Positions 43,872-56,617 of a DNA stretch of 64,000 nucleotides are shown here, piece by piece (the first letter of the stretch is position 1; each line of letters starts with the position of its first letter). The notes under the pieces were generated by a model that saw only the letters and a program-made list of their open reading frames with translations, did no database searches and was not told where the DNA came from. Source of the DNA: Theocolax elegans (Eukaryota; Arthropoda; Insecta; Hymenoptera; Cerocephalidae); contig CM047429.1 in assembly GCA_026168455.1 (NCBI GenBank), positions 35,882,066 to 35,946,065 of the forward strand. Direction: 5' to 3'. Position numbers and translations under genes: made by a program.

Positions 43872-45006
43872 TTATATAGCTTCAGCAGTAGCTTCATCCA
43901 ATTTGCAACACTTGCCCCATTCGTGCTTTTATTACCCAATGTAAACCGCGAATAAAAAATTTTACTAAATCATTTTCTAAAGATCGATTGAAATTATTAG
44001 TTAATCTTTTTTCCTCTTACTTCGAGCTGCTTCAGTGATTTCTTGACCGATGGATCTAACCCTGTTTGAAAAAACTACGACACTTTCCTCCCTTTTCTGT
44101 TTTACATTAGCTAATTCAACCGTGTAATTGATGATAAGATTTCGCAGACCCAAAAATACTATCAAAAAAATTTGCAATTTCTTCAATCGATTCAAAACTT
44201 TTTTTGCTGCACTCTTCAATGCTTCTCCATATAATCTCATTTTAATTAATTTCGCGAGGTCCGGTTCATATTGTTCATGTATTATGTTGCAAGCTTCCCT
44301 ACATCCGTCAACAAATTGACTCAATGGAATATTTACCCCATTATATTTTGGTATTAATTCAAGTGCGTCTTTTATAGAAAGGGGCCTCACGTGTCCTAAG
44401 GTTGAGTTTGTTAAATACGAATTTAATCTTGGCAATCTCTCCGATACTAAATTAAATTATTATACAGTTATTTGGGTAAAATTGGTGTGCTTGTAGTAAA
44501 TCTGACATTATTATCTCGTTTAACAATTTCAGGTTTCATTGGTTGTTCTGATGTTTTGCATTTTTAATTGGTTGTATTTTCTGCCGAAAATAGGTTGTGT
44601 TATCGTCTGTTAGTTCGGGTTAAAACCTATCCCATTTACTTCTACTTTTGTTTTTGCTTCTAAGTTTCCGATAATATAATCGATTATTAATTTTGGATTT
44701 ACTCTTTTTTCTATAAAATCGCCTAAAGCTTCAATTAGATACTTATCTTCGCAAAATTTTATTATATCTTTTTTGTCTACGAATTCTTTAACAAGTCAAT
44801 TATTATAGGTATATTTTTATCGAGGCCTACCGCTTCATCTGACAAATGTATCCCGCTATCATGCCTATCTTAACAAATTTTAACAAACTAGCTAAAGATT
44901 TGTCCGGATTTTCAACACAAAAATCTGGATTTATTTAAGCGCCTGCTTAAGCAAAATTGAAGCCGCGTCCTTTATTTCGAGAATTCTCTTTTTCATTGGT
45001 ACCCAT
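43872..45006 (-). pseudogene. gag: Gag, frameshifted (unit B)
   Basis: Same start ATG and shared TAA stop as units A and C. 1-nt and few-nt insertions or losses (near 43907, 44013, 44118, 44455, 44875) break the frame. Confidence 0.8.
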
Positions 45007-45071
45007 GATCTGTGCTAATAAGGAAGACAATTGCTCTAATCCTTCTTTAATTTTTAGGACGAGCCCCCACT

Positions 45072-45826
45072 TGTTACTTCCTAGGGTAGAAAAATTAAAT
45101 GGAGTGAATTTAAATTAAAAATAGAAATTCCCCGTTTTAGTACGCGTATAGCGTCAAGGATGGGTGGCAATTCTCCTCGGTATAGCACAGGTCATAGACC
45201 CTTCCGAAATTTACGTGCATGGGTAAGCCCGAGGTGCAACAATGCAGTGAAGGCGAGGAAAGGAAAACAACCAACCTTATCGGGCGGGAGATCTATCGGT
45301 TGAACGGTGGCTGCAACTGCTCGGCTGTCTTTCTCGCTCATCGTTGATCCTCGATACAGAGACTCCCTTACAATAGAAATGCGGTATAGACTAATTGGGA
45401 TTTTAAAGGGAATAGGAAAATGACTAGTGTTTGAAGGTTTAAAGATACTGAACAATGACTTTCGATTTCTTGCTTTATTTCGCGTTAAATTTTGGATACA
45501 GGAGTTTACCTTACTTGAGAAAAGACTAAAAAGCAAGAGCGCACACCCCTGCGCGACATCCCTATTTATATCAAGGGTTTGGGGTGGAGTTTTGGTTCCT
45601 CTTGACCAATCAAATATTGTACATTTACTTAATTAATTTATTCTTTGTCATGCGTGACCTAATTAAGTTATTTGCTTAGAATTTTTCAAGGCGGTTCCTG
45701 TCTTTGACGAGGACATCCTACTTTACGTATTAAATGTGTGCGCACGTGTGTGCGTATGTGTGTGTGCGTATGTGTGTGTGTATGTGTAAGCGCATGTGTG
45801 TACGTTGCGTCTATCATGACGCGACA
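45072..45826 (-). repeat. LTR shared by units B and C (755 bp)
   Basis: TGTTACTTCC to GCGACA, with PBS of B at 45057-45069 on its left and polypurine tract of C at 45827-45837 on its right. The minus-strand TATA box is at 45563-45570. A few extra bases against 26933-27683 look like sequence errors. Confidence 0.9.
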
Positions 45827-46020
45827 CCTCTCCCCTTAGAGAAGTTTAACGCCAGGCGTAAACGTCCACACGTTTGTTGTCTTGTATTGTTATTTTGGTG
45901 GTTGTTTGTTTTCTTTTTTGTTTGTTGTTTTTTTTGTTTGTTTATTATTATTATTATTTTTTTTCTTAAAAACTAGATATTACAATATCGCTACATAAAT
46001 TGGTATATATATATATATAT

Positions 46021-47626
46021 TGTCACGCTGCACTGGGGATTAGGGTGCAGGTGATCGGGGAATAATAAAAATAAGGAATATATAAAATACTTAATTTATT
46101 ATCCGATGCGATATCTCTAAATTAATTACGGGTGCCTGTCTCGTCCGTTACGCGGCTCAGCTCGGCTGCGATCGGCTCAGGGGGGGGGGGGCGAATGTTG
46201 GAAGGCGAAATGCGGCTCACTGCTAATTGCACGGGTGCAAATTATAATTTAACTACCCCGAATCGTTAGCTGAATCGGTGATACTCGTCCGCACGAGTTT
46301 AATTGTCGACCGACGGCGCGGCTGCGATACGCGATCGCGGGTCGAAAGCTGCTCGAAATAAAGAAAAGGGGGGGAGAAGGGGGAAACGCGGTATCTCGCA
46401 CACACACAGTACGGAAAGCACGGGAATTGCAACAAAAACGGAATAAAGGAGGCACAAGAGTATCCCCCAACCTTGCTGCGATGCTGCTCTCGCTTAATTT
46501 CGCTAAATAAATTTGCACACATCGATCGCTACACACACTGTGGTTCGCACACCGGATCGGACGTCGTGACGCTACGGCGATCGGAAGAGCTCTGCTCTCC
46601 TCGGCGTGGTCGACGCATTGCCCGTGTGCGTCGCATGCGTTGCGACGGCCCACTTGCGGTGCGTACGCGGCGTTACTCGAGTGCGGCTTGAGTAACATGG
46701 CCGCGGCATCGTCTCGAAGTGTACACCTCGTCCGTTCCCCGCAACAACAATGGTGCCGTTGACGACGACGTAGCTGCTTGCCAGGTATTATAAATTCGTT
46801 TCCTTATTGTTCGCCCGTCGGCTAATAATCTCGGTGGTTACAGGGCTGCGGAAGGTGCATATCCGCGGCACGTCGGTACGGGCTCGTGTGTTGTTGCGGC
46901 CGATATCTCTTCTCTCTCGCTCTTCTGGAGGCGCACGGCTTGACAGGTGCAACGGCGGGCTCAGATGCTTGGATGGACACACGGCAATATCCAGGTAAAT
47001 ATCCACTTGGAGGACAGTTTGCTGCGTTATTATTAATCTGTGTGTGTGTGTGTGTGAGCACTTATAATGCTCACCTAACCTCTTCACAAGTCCTCTCCTA
47101 TACACACTTATTAAGTAAGTGTGTGCTCCCATCTGCTCCCTTATAGTGAACGTTACTACATTACTGGTGCTGACAGGTTCCCTGGATAATTGCTGGCCGA
47201 CGGACTTCCTGGATTTATTGGCTTATTCTTCTGGCTCAGGCTTCCTTGGCTTGCTGGGTACGCTGTTACTGAACTGAGGATTTAGCAGCTTGCTACCATC
47301 CAACATTTCAGCATGCTGCTTCACTTGGCTGGCTCTTCGTCAAGGCTTATGTTTAGATTATTGGAAAAGTGATCTATGCTTCACTGACTCCTTCTGTGTC
47401 CTGCTCGGCTGCTCCCCTGTGTACGCTTGTTAGTGGGCTCGGTGATTTGTTATAGTGTTAAGGATCTCGGCTATTGGGAGGGGTGTTTTTAACCTTTATT
47501 ATAGACTCTTAGGGAAATTAGGGAAATATAGGTTCGGTTAGGCTTGTATATGTGTGTGTGTGTGCTCGTACAGGGAAAAGGTTTAGCTATTCGTCGCTGT
47601 TAATGACATGCATTATTTGCATTGTC

Positions 47627-47629
<3 letters not shown>
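46021..47629. mobile_element. Solo-LTR-like insertion, unit C copy
   Basis: Same ends, target and length as 27883-29491. The two copies differ mainly by 1-nt indels. Confidence 0.55.
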
Positions 47630-47679
<50 letters not shown>

Positions 47680-47838
47680 ATTTTGTTTATAAATACATAT
47701 ATGCATATGAATATATTTTTTTTATTTTTCTTTCATTTTGTGCATTTATTCTAGTAAATCTATAAGAGGAAAAAGGAGAGAAATGAGAATAAACCTGAGG
47801 AAGGAAAAGCTAAAAGAAAGGAAAAAATCATGCATTTG

Positions 47839-48501
47839 TTAATACTCTTGTCCAGCTATCCTTCTTTGTCTTCTGAGAAGGTCGTATACTTCTTCCTTGC
47901 ATGAGTCGCAGACGTGGAGTGATAAGTCTCCGTATTCCCAGATGCACCAACAATTCAATCCTTGGTATCTGGGGATGTCGAATCGGCCAATGAATTCGCA
48001 TCGCGGGCAATAAAGCCGCGTGTTCTTCACCTCAAACCGCATTCCACGCAACGAGCCGGTCGTTCGACTTTTTCCGTGCTGCCGTAATCCAAGAGGGATA
48101 ATCCCTCTAGGTTTAGATCGCTGTCCCAATGGTTTGTTACTCCTGGCTCCAGTAATCCGTCCAATACCTTTTCCAGAAAACTACGGTACTTCTGCCTGTG
48201 GTACCGTACCGTATTTGGATCCAAGTCATTGCAGATCCTCTCTTGTACATGTTGTGTATTCCACCATTGGCTGGCTATTCTCTCATCAGCAGTGTATGCT
48301 GGGTAGTGGGTGTCGGGCTATTCCTATCCGGGCACGAGTGGTTCGTCGTACTTGACCGTCTCTCATTAAGTATACACATAAAGAAAAATATTTTCTTAGA
48401 AACTGCCACAGGACTGTTGTTTTTCTTAAAGCACGTCGTTCCGTCATCCATCCCACTGACGAATCGAGTTCTATTTCCATATCCCAGTTGTCGTTGCTCA
48501 T
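47839..48501 (-). pseudogene. 220-aa zinc-cluster ORF, frameshifted (unit C)
   Basis: Homologous to 29703-30365. Single-base losses or gains near 48032 and 48310 split it into three frames. Both lie in the low-quality stretch, so the gene may really be intact. Confidence 0.7.
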
Positions 48502-48863
48502 CTTGGTGTGTGAGGGTTAACGTGTGGCCGTGTTGTTGCTACAAGTAAGAATAGATTGTCAAGCGTGAAACCCCCCTATTTATAGGCTGGTACTGTTGGA
48601 TTTTATGTTTTCTCCACCCCCGTGACTTAATTATGATTCAGGGAAAGCCCTGGATTGGATAAAAAGAAATAGATAAAATCAAGGGTTTTTTTTATAATCT
48701 ATATCCTATTCATATACATATATTTACTTATTGCGCAAGTTCGAAAGTTATTATAATTATTTATAAACAAATATTTATATTTAAATGATAAGCGAGCATA
48801 CTGTTTACATATATATTTTTGTTATAATAAGTAATTGTTAATTATAATTCATTTTTAAATGCC

Positions 48864-50619
48864 TTAAACATTGTTACTTGTTTCAGTTTTCTCGGATAAA
48901 ACTGGCGTGTTCGGAGGTGGGTTCTGGTTCATTACGTCTTGGGTGGTGTTCTTGGAGTTGCATATACGTGTTCTCGAGGTAAGAAATTCCATTGTATTGT
49001 CGGATCACCTGGTCGCATTGGGACGTACTCTACTTTGTCTTTTCTTGATTTCCTAATACATTTTTGGAAAATATATCGACATAGTATTAAGCATCCGGCA
49101 AAAAGCATTAGTATAACCATTCCATGTAAGTAAGCATCAGTTATTGATTTTCAATTTTAACATTCATAGTTTTATCCGGTTTTAGATCGCTCGGAAGGTT
49201 TTTTCCTGCTCCGATCAACTGCAATGGTGGTAAATAGTACGTGTCCTTTTCTCTCACCAGCAGCTCTGAAGCATAGTAGATGTTATCGTAAACCTTTAAG
49301 TGGCAGCCCGTTGAGAGGGAAATCGTTCCTGCTTGTTGAAAAGTGTATGTCTCCTCGAATCCTGGACAAAATACATTTACGAGTGTAGGCTTTGCGACTG
49401 AGTAAACATAGTGTCTTGGATGAGCAGTTTTAATGATGTATAAGTTCTTGCCTTTCATAAAATTAATTCTACACGAACTAAAAGTTGCATAGTCTTGTTC
49501 CAGTAATAATTTGCTTTCACACTCTCGTTGGAGATGCACAGGGTTTTCCCTTACGCATATATAATTCCTTTGTAATTTAATGCATCTCGACAGCTGTGTT
49601 GTACTTAAAAAGGTGTGTTTTTCCCCGTTGGGAAGAGAGGCTATAAAATCGTCCCTGGGTTGAATGTACGCTGCATTATGGATTAAATCCCCTTGTTGGA
49701 AAACTGGCACTGGGAGCATTTTGTACAAAGTGTGCGTTTCCTTTTCTACCATTGGCATTATTATTTGCATAATTATGTGATCTTTATAAATTGTTAATTC
49801 TCTTGGAGCGAACTCGGCAATTATCGCCGCATTTATTTGTTCAATTTTTACCGGACTCTTGGTTTCGGATACTTTTTCTATCATTTTTAAAATAATTCTT
49901 AAATTTCTTGTAGCGCCGGAAAACTTTGTTGTTGACAATAAACTTGTTATCGTGTTGGCTATATCCAAGTAACTATCCAAATTTTGTAATGCTAGATTGA
50001 TTGTTTCCTCAACTCTTGATTTGTCAATATCTATTACTCCTTTTTCTCCTTGTAGTATTTGTAATATTGCTTCCAGTTGCTTCATTTCTACAGACATTTT
50101 TTCTAGAGTTTGCATGATTTCATTATCTATGTACGCCTTTGCCGTACCTCTTCCTAAACATTGCTTCTCGAGAGTGATGTCTCATTTGCGTAATAATTGG
50201 TACTATATCTAGTGATGAATTTTTTGTAAATGCGTTTTCGTCCCCCCCTTATCTAAAACTTCGTCCCCTGACGAATATGAAGTCGCTGAAGTGATATAAG
50301 CGTCTCTTATTCTAGAGAGCTCGCGCATTTTTTCTTGTAATAAATAAATTCTGCTTATCGTTACCGCGTCCTTTAGCCTTGTATACGTGTCGGATTGTAC
50401 AATATCTTGTATTATTTTTGTAAAATTTTCTTGGATTCCAAAAACTTTCTGCGTGTCAATTGTAGTTATTATACACCATTCTTGTTTAATAAAGTCTATT
50501 TCTTGCAATCAATTAAAAATGATGCCGGGGTTATTTCGCTCTGTTACAATTGCCTTATTTTGAGTCGACGCAATCACAACGTGAAACACGATGAAAAATG
50601 CGCACATAATCTTCTCCAT
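48864..50619 (-). pseudogene. env: F-type envelope gene, disrupted (unit C)
   Basis: Same ATG (50619), TGA (50509-50511) and frame change as A and B. Additional 1-nt indels near 48920 and 49145 break the anchor and tail region, probably sequence errors. Confidence 0.78.
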
Positions 50620-50965
50620 TTTGTCTGTAATATAATAATAAAAAACTTTATTATGTCCAACATATTGTTCCTTTATTTATGTGCGTTTGTATATATATAT
50701 TTTTTTAACATATTTTTCCTATGCGTTCCAATTTATCGTATTATGTTAATTACACATATTTTTATGTTTCTCTGAGATTTATTTCAATACGCGCTTAATA
50801 TCATCGGTATACGCATTATTTCTCTCATTCAGCTTCATTTTCTTTTTTCACCTCTTGAATCTTTGGATTTGTTGATTCCGCTCTACTGGTTTCTGTATGT
50901 TGGTCGATTCCTTTAGTGCTTCGTTTACATAATACTTTCGTGCTCTCTTCGAATAGAATACTATT

Positions 50966-51313
50966 TTATTTTTGTACTCGCGCTGGAGTCAAGAAATTCC
51001 ATTTAAGTTGTTCTCGAGGTTGTAATTGCGATGTTATACATTCGTGTAGTCCGCCATTTACGCGCGTTAGTACATATCCATTGCATTTAACTTCTTGCTC
51101 GATAAGACAACTTTTGAAAGGAATTGGGAGTCCGCAACAAAAACATTTTAGATCAGTAAAAGTACAAATTAATTCGCGTATCGTTCGTGTAGCACTTAAT
51201 GAAAACCGAATTTTTTCTATGTGTGATAATTTTGTCGTATAACAATAATGACACAGGTATGTATTATGACATAAATAGCAAAGTCGCTCCCAATTTCTTA
51301 CTAAAACTGACAT
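50966..51313 (-). CDS. Cys-rich accessory ORF, truncated (unit C)
   Basis: Identical to the unit B copy, 115 residues. Confidence 0.6.
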   Translation of the reverse strand: MSVLVRNWERLCYLCHNTYLCHYCYTTKLSHIEKIRFSLSATRTIRELICTFTDLKCFCCGLPIPFKSCLIEQEVKCNGYVLTRVNGGLHECITSQLQPREQLKWNFLTPARVQK

Positions 51314-51459
51314 TTTTTTTATTAATATAGTATACTGTTTAAACTTATAGAATATTCCTATACTGTCTAAATATAGGTATTATGTATATATATATATATA
51401 TATCTTTAATTCTTAATCAAAACAGTAGCAAGTAAATAAATGAAGAACTATATATATAT

Positions 51460-54288
51460 GGGTCATTCCAATACTTTTTTGTAAATCGGTCCGGGGGAGG
51501 TCAACCAATCGGGCTAAAAATTTAGTATGTTACTATACTATAAAAAAAAGTAAGTGAGCCAAAATTGTAGCCTTCTAAATCAATTAAGGACGTAGGGATG
51601 CGATTTTAAACATTCAAAAATAGGCTATTTTTCATCATTTTTTAACATTTTTCAAAGTAGCACCAAAATTCGAGTAATTAGTATTTTTGTATCCAGTCCA
51701 CGGCAAAGTCTTCGTATTACTATAGACTTTTAATCTAGCTATATAGAATACAATTATTTTGTGAACAAAAATTTTGACGCAGCTAAATATAAACACTTGT
51801 TTTTTCAAATTTTGCACATTTTCTAAATGCTACCAAATTAACAGTTTTTGATGTTTTTAAAAAAACCCAACGCGGTTAGATTTGTATTGATATAAGCTTT
51901 TTTTCTGTTCCAGGTTTACTACAAAAAGTTAATTTGGCTTAAAGTTATGCTTATTTAAATGTGACCTGAAATGCAAAAAAACACGTTTTTTGGTATTTTC
52001 TAATGCTTACAACGTCGGTCTACCTAAATTTTTTTTTACCAAAATTTGGGTGAAACTCGGTTTTTGTAGGTAGAAAATGATCCCGTAGTTACTGTAATGG
52101 ATATTTGACCTTGGTACACGTTTATTAGCGTTTGAAAATATTTTTTTTTGCATTCTTGCGCAAGCCTTATCGGATTACTGCAAGGTCTAAAATGTCTTGT
52201 ATTTTGATTGTTATCACAGGTAACATCCATACTATAGGTAACTTTTAAAACTAATAGGAATATAGTTTAAAGAAATTTTTATTTTTATTTTTTTATAACA
52301 ATTTTTGGCCTGTTTTCGCTATTTTACTCGTTTATGTACATTTATCATTACAATGCGTCGAAAAACTTGTCATTTGTACAATAGAAAAAGGGTTTGTGAT
52401 TGCGTGACAAACATTTTGTGTATTTACGTTTTTTAAATTGGCACAACAGATTTTGGGATTTTTGTACAAAAACTGATTTTATGGAATTTTAAAAAGTGTC
52501 AAAGCTTAAACATATTACTGCAGGTCTAAAATAAACCTCGTATTTTATAATATCATGTCAATATTACAGGTGACTTTCAAAATTAACACGGTATTATAGT
52601 TAAAAGAAATTTTTATTCTTTCTAACAATCAATTAATCATAATTTTGTATCAAACATTATTTACTGATGTTTTCATAATTATTTATAACTTTTAAATTAA
52701 ATAATATTTAAAGTATATTGTTTGTACGAATCTTTTATGGTACCTACTTTTAATCTAATACATAGAATTACACGCATTATTTATAACATTTCAAATAGAT
52801 CGTTAAAAATAGATAAGTACTTGTCGATATGAAAATCGGGCTGAAGAGAATAAGAAACGGAAACGGAATGCGATATCAGCCTGGATTAATTCAAGCCTCA
52901 ATTATTAATTTTAACCTAAAGCTTATTTATTATTGTTTATTTGACATTTTTATATTAAGCACACCATCATGGGATACATATAATATTAATAATAATACAG
53001 AAGGCACGTGCTGAAAGATTCGTACAAACAATATACTTTAAATATTATTTAATTTAAAAGTTATAAATAATTATGAAAACATCAGTAAATAATGCTTGAT
53101 ACAAAATTATGATTAATTGATTGTTAGAAAGAATAAAAATTTCTTTTAACTATAATACCGTGTTAATTTTGAAAGTCACCTGTAATATTGACATGATATT
53201 ATAAAATACGAGGTTTATTTTAGACCTGCAGTAATATGTTTAAGCTTTGACACTTTTTAAAATTCCATAAAATCAGTTTTTGTACAAAAATCCCAAAATC
53301 TGTTGTGCCAATTTAAAAAACGTAAATACAAAAATGTTTGTCACGCAATCACAAACCCTTTTTCTATTGTACAAATGACAAGTTTTTCGACGCATTGTAA
53401 TGATAAATGTACATAAACGAGTAAAATAGCGAAAACAGGCCAAAAATTGTTATAAAAAAATAAAAATAAAAATTTCTTTAAACTATATTCCTATTAGTTT
53501 TAAAAGTTACCTATAGTATGGATGTTACCTGTGATAACAATCAAAATACAAGACATTTTAGACCTTGCAGTAATCCGATAAGACTTGCGCAAGAATGCAA
53601 AAAAAAATATTTTCAAACGTTAATAAACGTGTACCAAGGTCAAATATCCATTACAGTAACTACGGGATCATTTTCTACCTACAAAAACCGAGTTTCACCC
53701 AAATTTTGGTAAAAAAAAATTTAGGTAGACCGACGTTGTAAGCATTAGAAAATACCAAAAAACGTGTTTTTTTGCATTTCAGGTCACATTTAAATAAGCA
53801 TAACTTTAAGCCAAATTAACATTTTGTAGTAAACCTGGAACAGAAAAAAAGCTTATATCAATACAAATCTAACCGCGTTGGGTTTTTTTAAAAACATCAA
53901 AAACTGTTAATTTGGTAGCATTTAGAAAATGTGCAAAATTTGAAAAAACAAGTGTTTATATTTAGCTGCGTCAAAATTTTTGTTCACAAAATAATTGTAT
54001 TCTATATAGCTAGATTAAAAGTCTATAGTAATACGAAGACTTTGCCGTGGACTGGATACAAAAATACTAATTTCTCGAATTTTGGTGCTACTTTGAAAAA
54101 TGTTAAAAAATGATGAAAAATAGCCTATTTTTGAATGTTTAAAATCGCATACCTACGTCCTTAATTGATTTAGAAGGCTACAATTTTGGCTCACTTACTT
54201 TTTTTTATAGTATAGTAACATACTAAATTTTTAGCCCGATTGGTTGACCTCCCCCGGACCGATTTACAAAAAAGTATTGGAATGACCC
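51460..54288. mobile_element. Foldback element, unit C copy
   Basis: Same position, termini and arms (51460-52735 and 53013-54288) as 33326-36153, so it predates the B/C duplication. Confidence 0.88.
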
Positions 54289-54566
54289 ATATATATATTA
54301 CGTTCCCTTATTTTACGTAATATTAATTTTTAGTCCTAAGATTAATTGAGTCTTTTGTCCCTAAAGTACTTAGACAGATTTGCTAATAATATTTCATTAG
54401 TATTTATCGCAAAAGGTTACTATAATCTTGCGTAGAAAAGAACTGGATGCGGCAGAATTGGCCTGTAGCATGAAAGGTTTCGATTTTCCCATCGATCTAC
54501 ACCATCGTCCATTCAATTCTGTATGGATAAAAAAAATCGATTATTTATGTTATGTATTTCAATTAA

Positions 54567-54961
54567 TTACTGTAGAATAATCGAACATCGTTTTCTAAAC
54601 ATTCTCAAGTCATCTAAATGATATTGAATGTTGCGCGCATGACGAATTGCATGGTCCAGATTTGTGTAGATTTCCGGTTTACAAATGTATCTTTTGACTT
54701 CCGGTCGAAGCCCCTTTAAAAATGCCCTAATTGCTACATTTTCGCGTGTAGGCATGAATCGGTTATTTCCCTGCATTCTTCTTGTGCTATTTCTCCCAAT
54801 GTTTTATAATTATGTAACATTCTTTCCATTCGTGCGCCGAATTGGAAAGTGCTTTCGTTTCGTTTTTGCGATGCCCACGTAATTTGAATTCTCAAATTAA
54901 TCAAAGCGCTCATAACATTATATCTTTGTACTTCTGCTAATGTATATATTTTTTTTTCCAT
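54567..54961 (-). pseudogene. Gag-like small ORF, 1-nt deletion (unit C)
   Basis: N-terminal frame (from the ATG at 54961) ends after DSCLHAKM. The capsid-like tail (AIRAFLKGLRPEVKRY) continues in another frame. The same deletion occurs in B. Confidence 0.65.
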
Positions 54962-55040
54962 TTTATAATTTTTTTTTATTTTATAAATGACACCTTTTAT
55001 TATTTTGTTTAAAAAAAAACTGCAGTTGAAATAGCAAAAT

Positions 55041-56617
55041 TTACACATTATCGAATTTGCGTTTTCTGCGTGGCGGTAGAGAAGATATATCCGGTTCTAT
55101 AAATATTTGCGGATATAGATTATTTTGAGCTCCGCAACTTACTATTTTACCCCCTCCTGACTCATTGACTCTTACCACAGTGGGTTGTGCCGTGTAGGTG
55201 CTAGGTTCGGGCGGGGCGAATGGTACGTGCGAGTCCGAAAAATGTTCCGCTCGAGTGCCCGCTACTTCCGAAGGCGTAGCTTGTTCTTCCCTCTTTTTCC
55301 TTGCGTCACGCGTTGGTTTATCCCTTGCGACGTGCAGTAATAATTAAGTGACTGAATTCCAAATTGCTCCTATAATATGAAGTGACCACCCATATAAACT
55401 ATACAAAGCATAACCATGTAAAATGGTATCAACTAAAAATTTTATTAAACGCCCTATCATAAAAATGCCTATAATAGCTGCGCTAAATGATCCGAAAGTA
55501 CATAATTGCCCCCAAATTTTCATCCAAGTGTTATTGGCTAATTCTGTCAACGCTTCTTCATCGAATAATCGGGTAATAGACATACCGTTTTTATCTACCT
55601 TTTGCCCGGTCATTCCTAATGCAATTGTGTTCAACATGGCTGGCCTTTCTACGGGAAACATAAGGTGTTGTCTTAGTGCTTGGATCTCCGCTTGGGTGTA
55701 AATTCCGCTTTTTGCAAGTTCGGTTGGCTCTGTGTAATTCCAGTTATTTTTAGTAGTTGGTTTTAAAATGTCTGGTTTTACTCCCTTAGTTGTTCCTCTT
55801 GGTAAAATAGTAAACCAATCTTCCCCTAGTAAGAACATAGGAGGAATCAGAACACTGCAGGCAGCTTCGGTCCCATATTGTTTTAAAATATGTGTCCTTG
55901 GCGTCAAAAAATAATCTTTGCCGTCTTTGGTTACTGGTAACTCTTGGTAACATTTTGTAGTTTCTCTTCGTTGAACGTCAATTTGTACGCACTTCATTAA
56001 GTGCACAACTTCTCCGGCTACCAAGCCCATGTAACCACTTTTTTTCATGATTTGATATGCAAAAACGTCAGGTGCTGTTGCTGCAATGCTTAATGCATTT
56101 GATATAACTCTTCTTTCCAATTCGCATTTTTGCAAAATTAAATTGCGATATAATGTTTTTAATTGTCCTTTAATATGTTTTTCTACGTAAACGAATTTAG
56201 AGTTTACGTATGCAAAAATGACGAGATTTTCTATTGACGGATTTCTTACGGCTTGGAAGGTTTCTGTTATTGGTCCTTCTAGAAAAAATAATTTTGGGTG
56301 CTCTGTTCTAATTAATTCATACGAACACACCGGAATTCGTCCTAAAGTCGTAAAAGCAAAGGTTATCTCGCTCGATTCCATTACATATACCGGATGTTGC
56401 TCATTGCCTTGTTCTACAACTTTATTAACATAACCCGCGTATAATTCTGAGTATTTACTGCGTTCGCATGCCTGTACTGGTAACCTATCCCAAAAGGCGT
56501 ACTCTGCTTCTACGTCAATACAATCATCTTGATTAAACTTACAGCGCGTACCGGATCGTAAAATAACCTCGTTCGCATTTAAGTTTACCGGTGCATAGCA
56601 ATCCCTTAAAGTAATGG
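55041..56617 (-). pseudogene. Chuvirus-like glycoprotein, N-terminus deleted (unit C)
   Basis: Open from the deletion junction (about 56617) to a TAA at 55344, with Cys-rich ectodomain segments and a membrane anchor (AAIIGIFMIGRLIKFL). Beyond the TAA the same frame stays open for 99 codons, giving a Pro-rich tail ending PPRRKRKFDNV at 55041, so the TAA is probably a lesion. The first in-frame ATG is internal (56381). With the leader deleted it cannot make a secreted glycoprotein. Confidence 0.7.

Larger units (their letters stand above)
26933..45826 (-). mobile_element. Element 2, unit B
   Basis: Same gene order as unit A. Additions: a 1.6-kb solo-LTR-like insertion (27883-29491) and a foldback element (33326-36153). 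A deletion at about 38473 fuses the integrase and glycoprotein genes. About 18.1 kb from LTR start to LTR start and nearly identical to unit C. Right of about 35 kb many 1-nt indels disrupt every frame. Confidence 0.9.
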
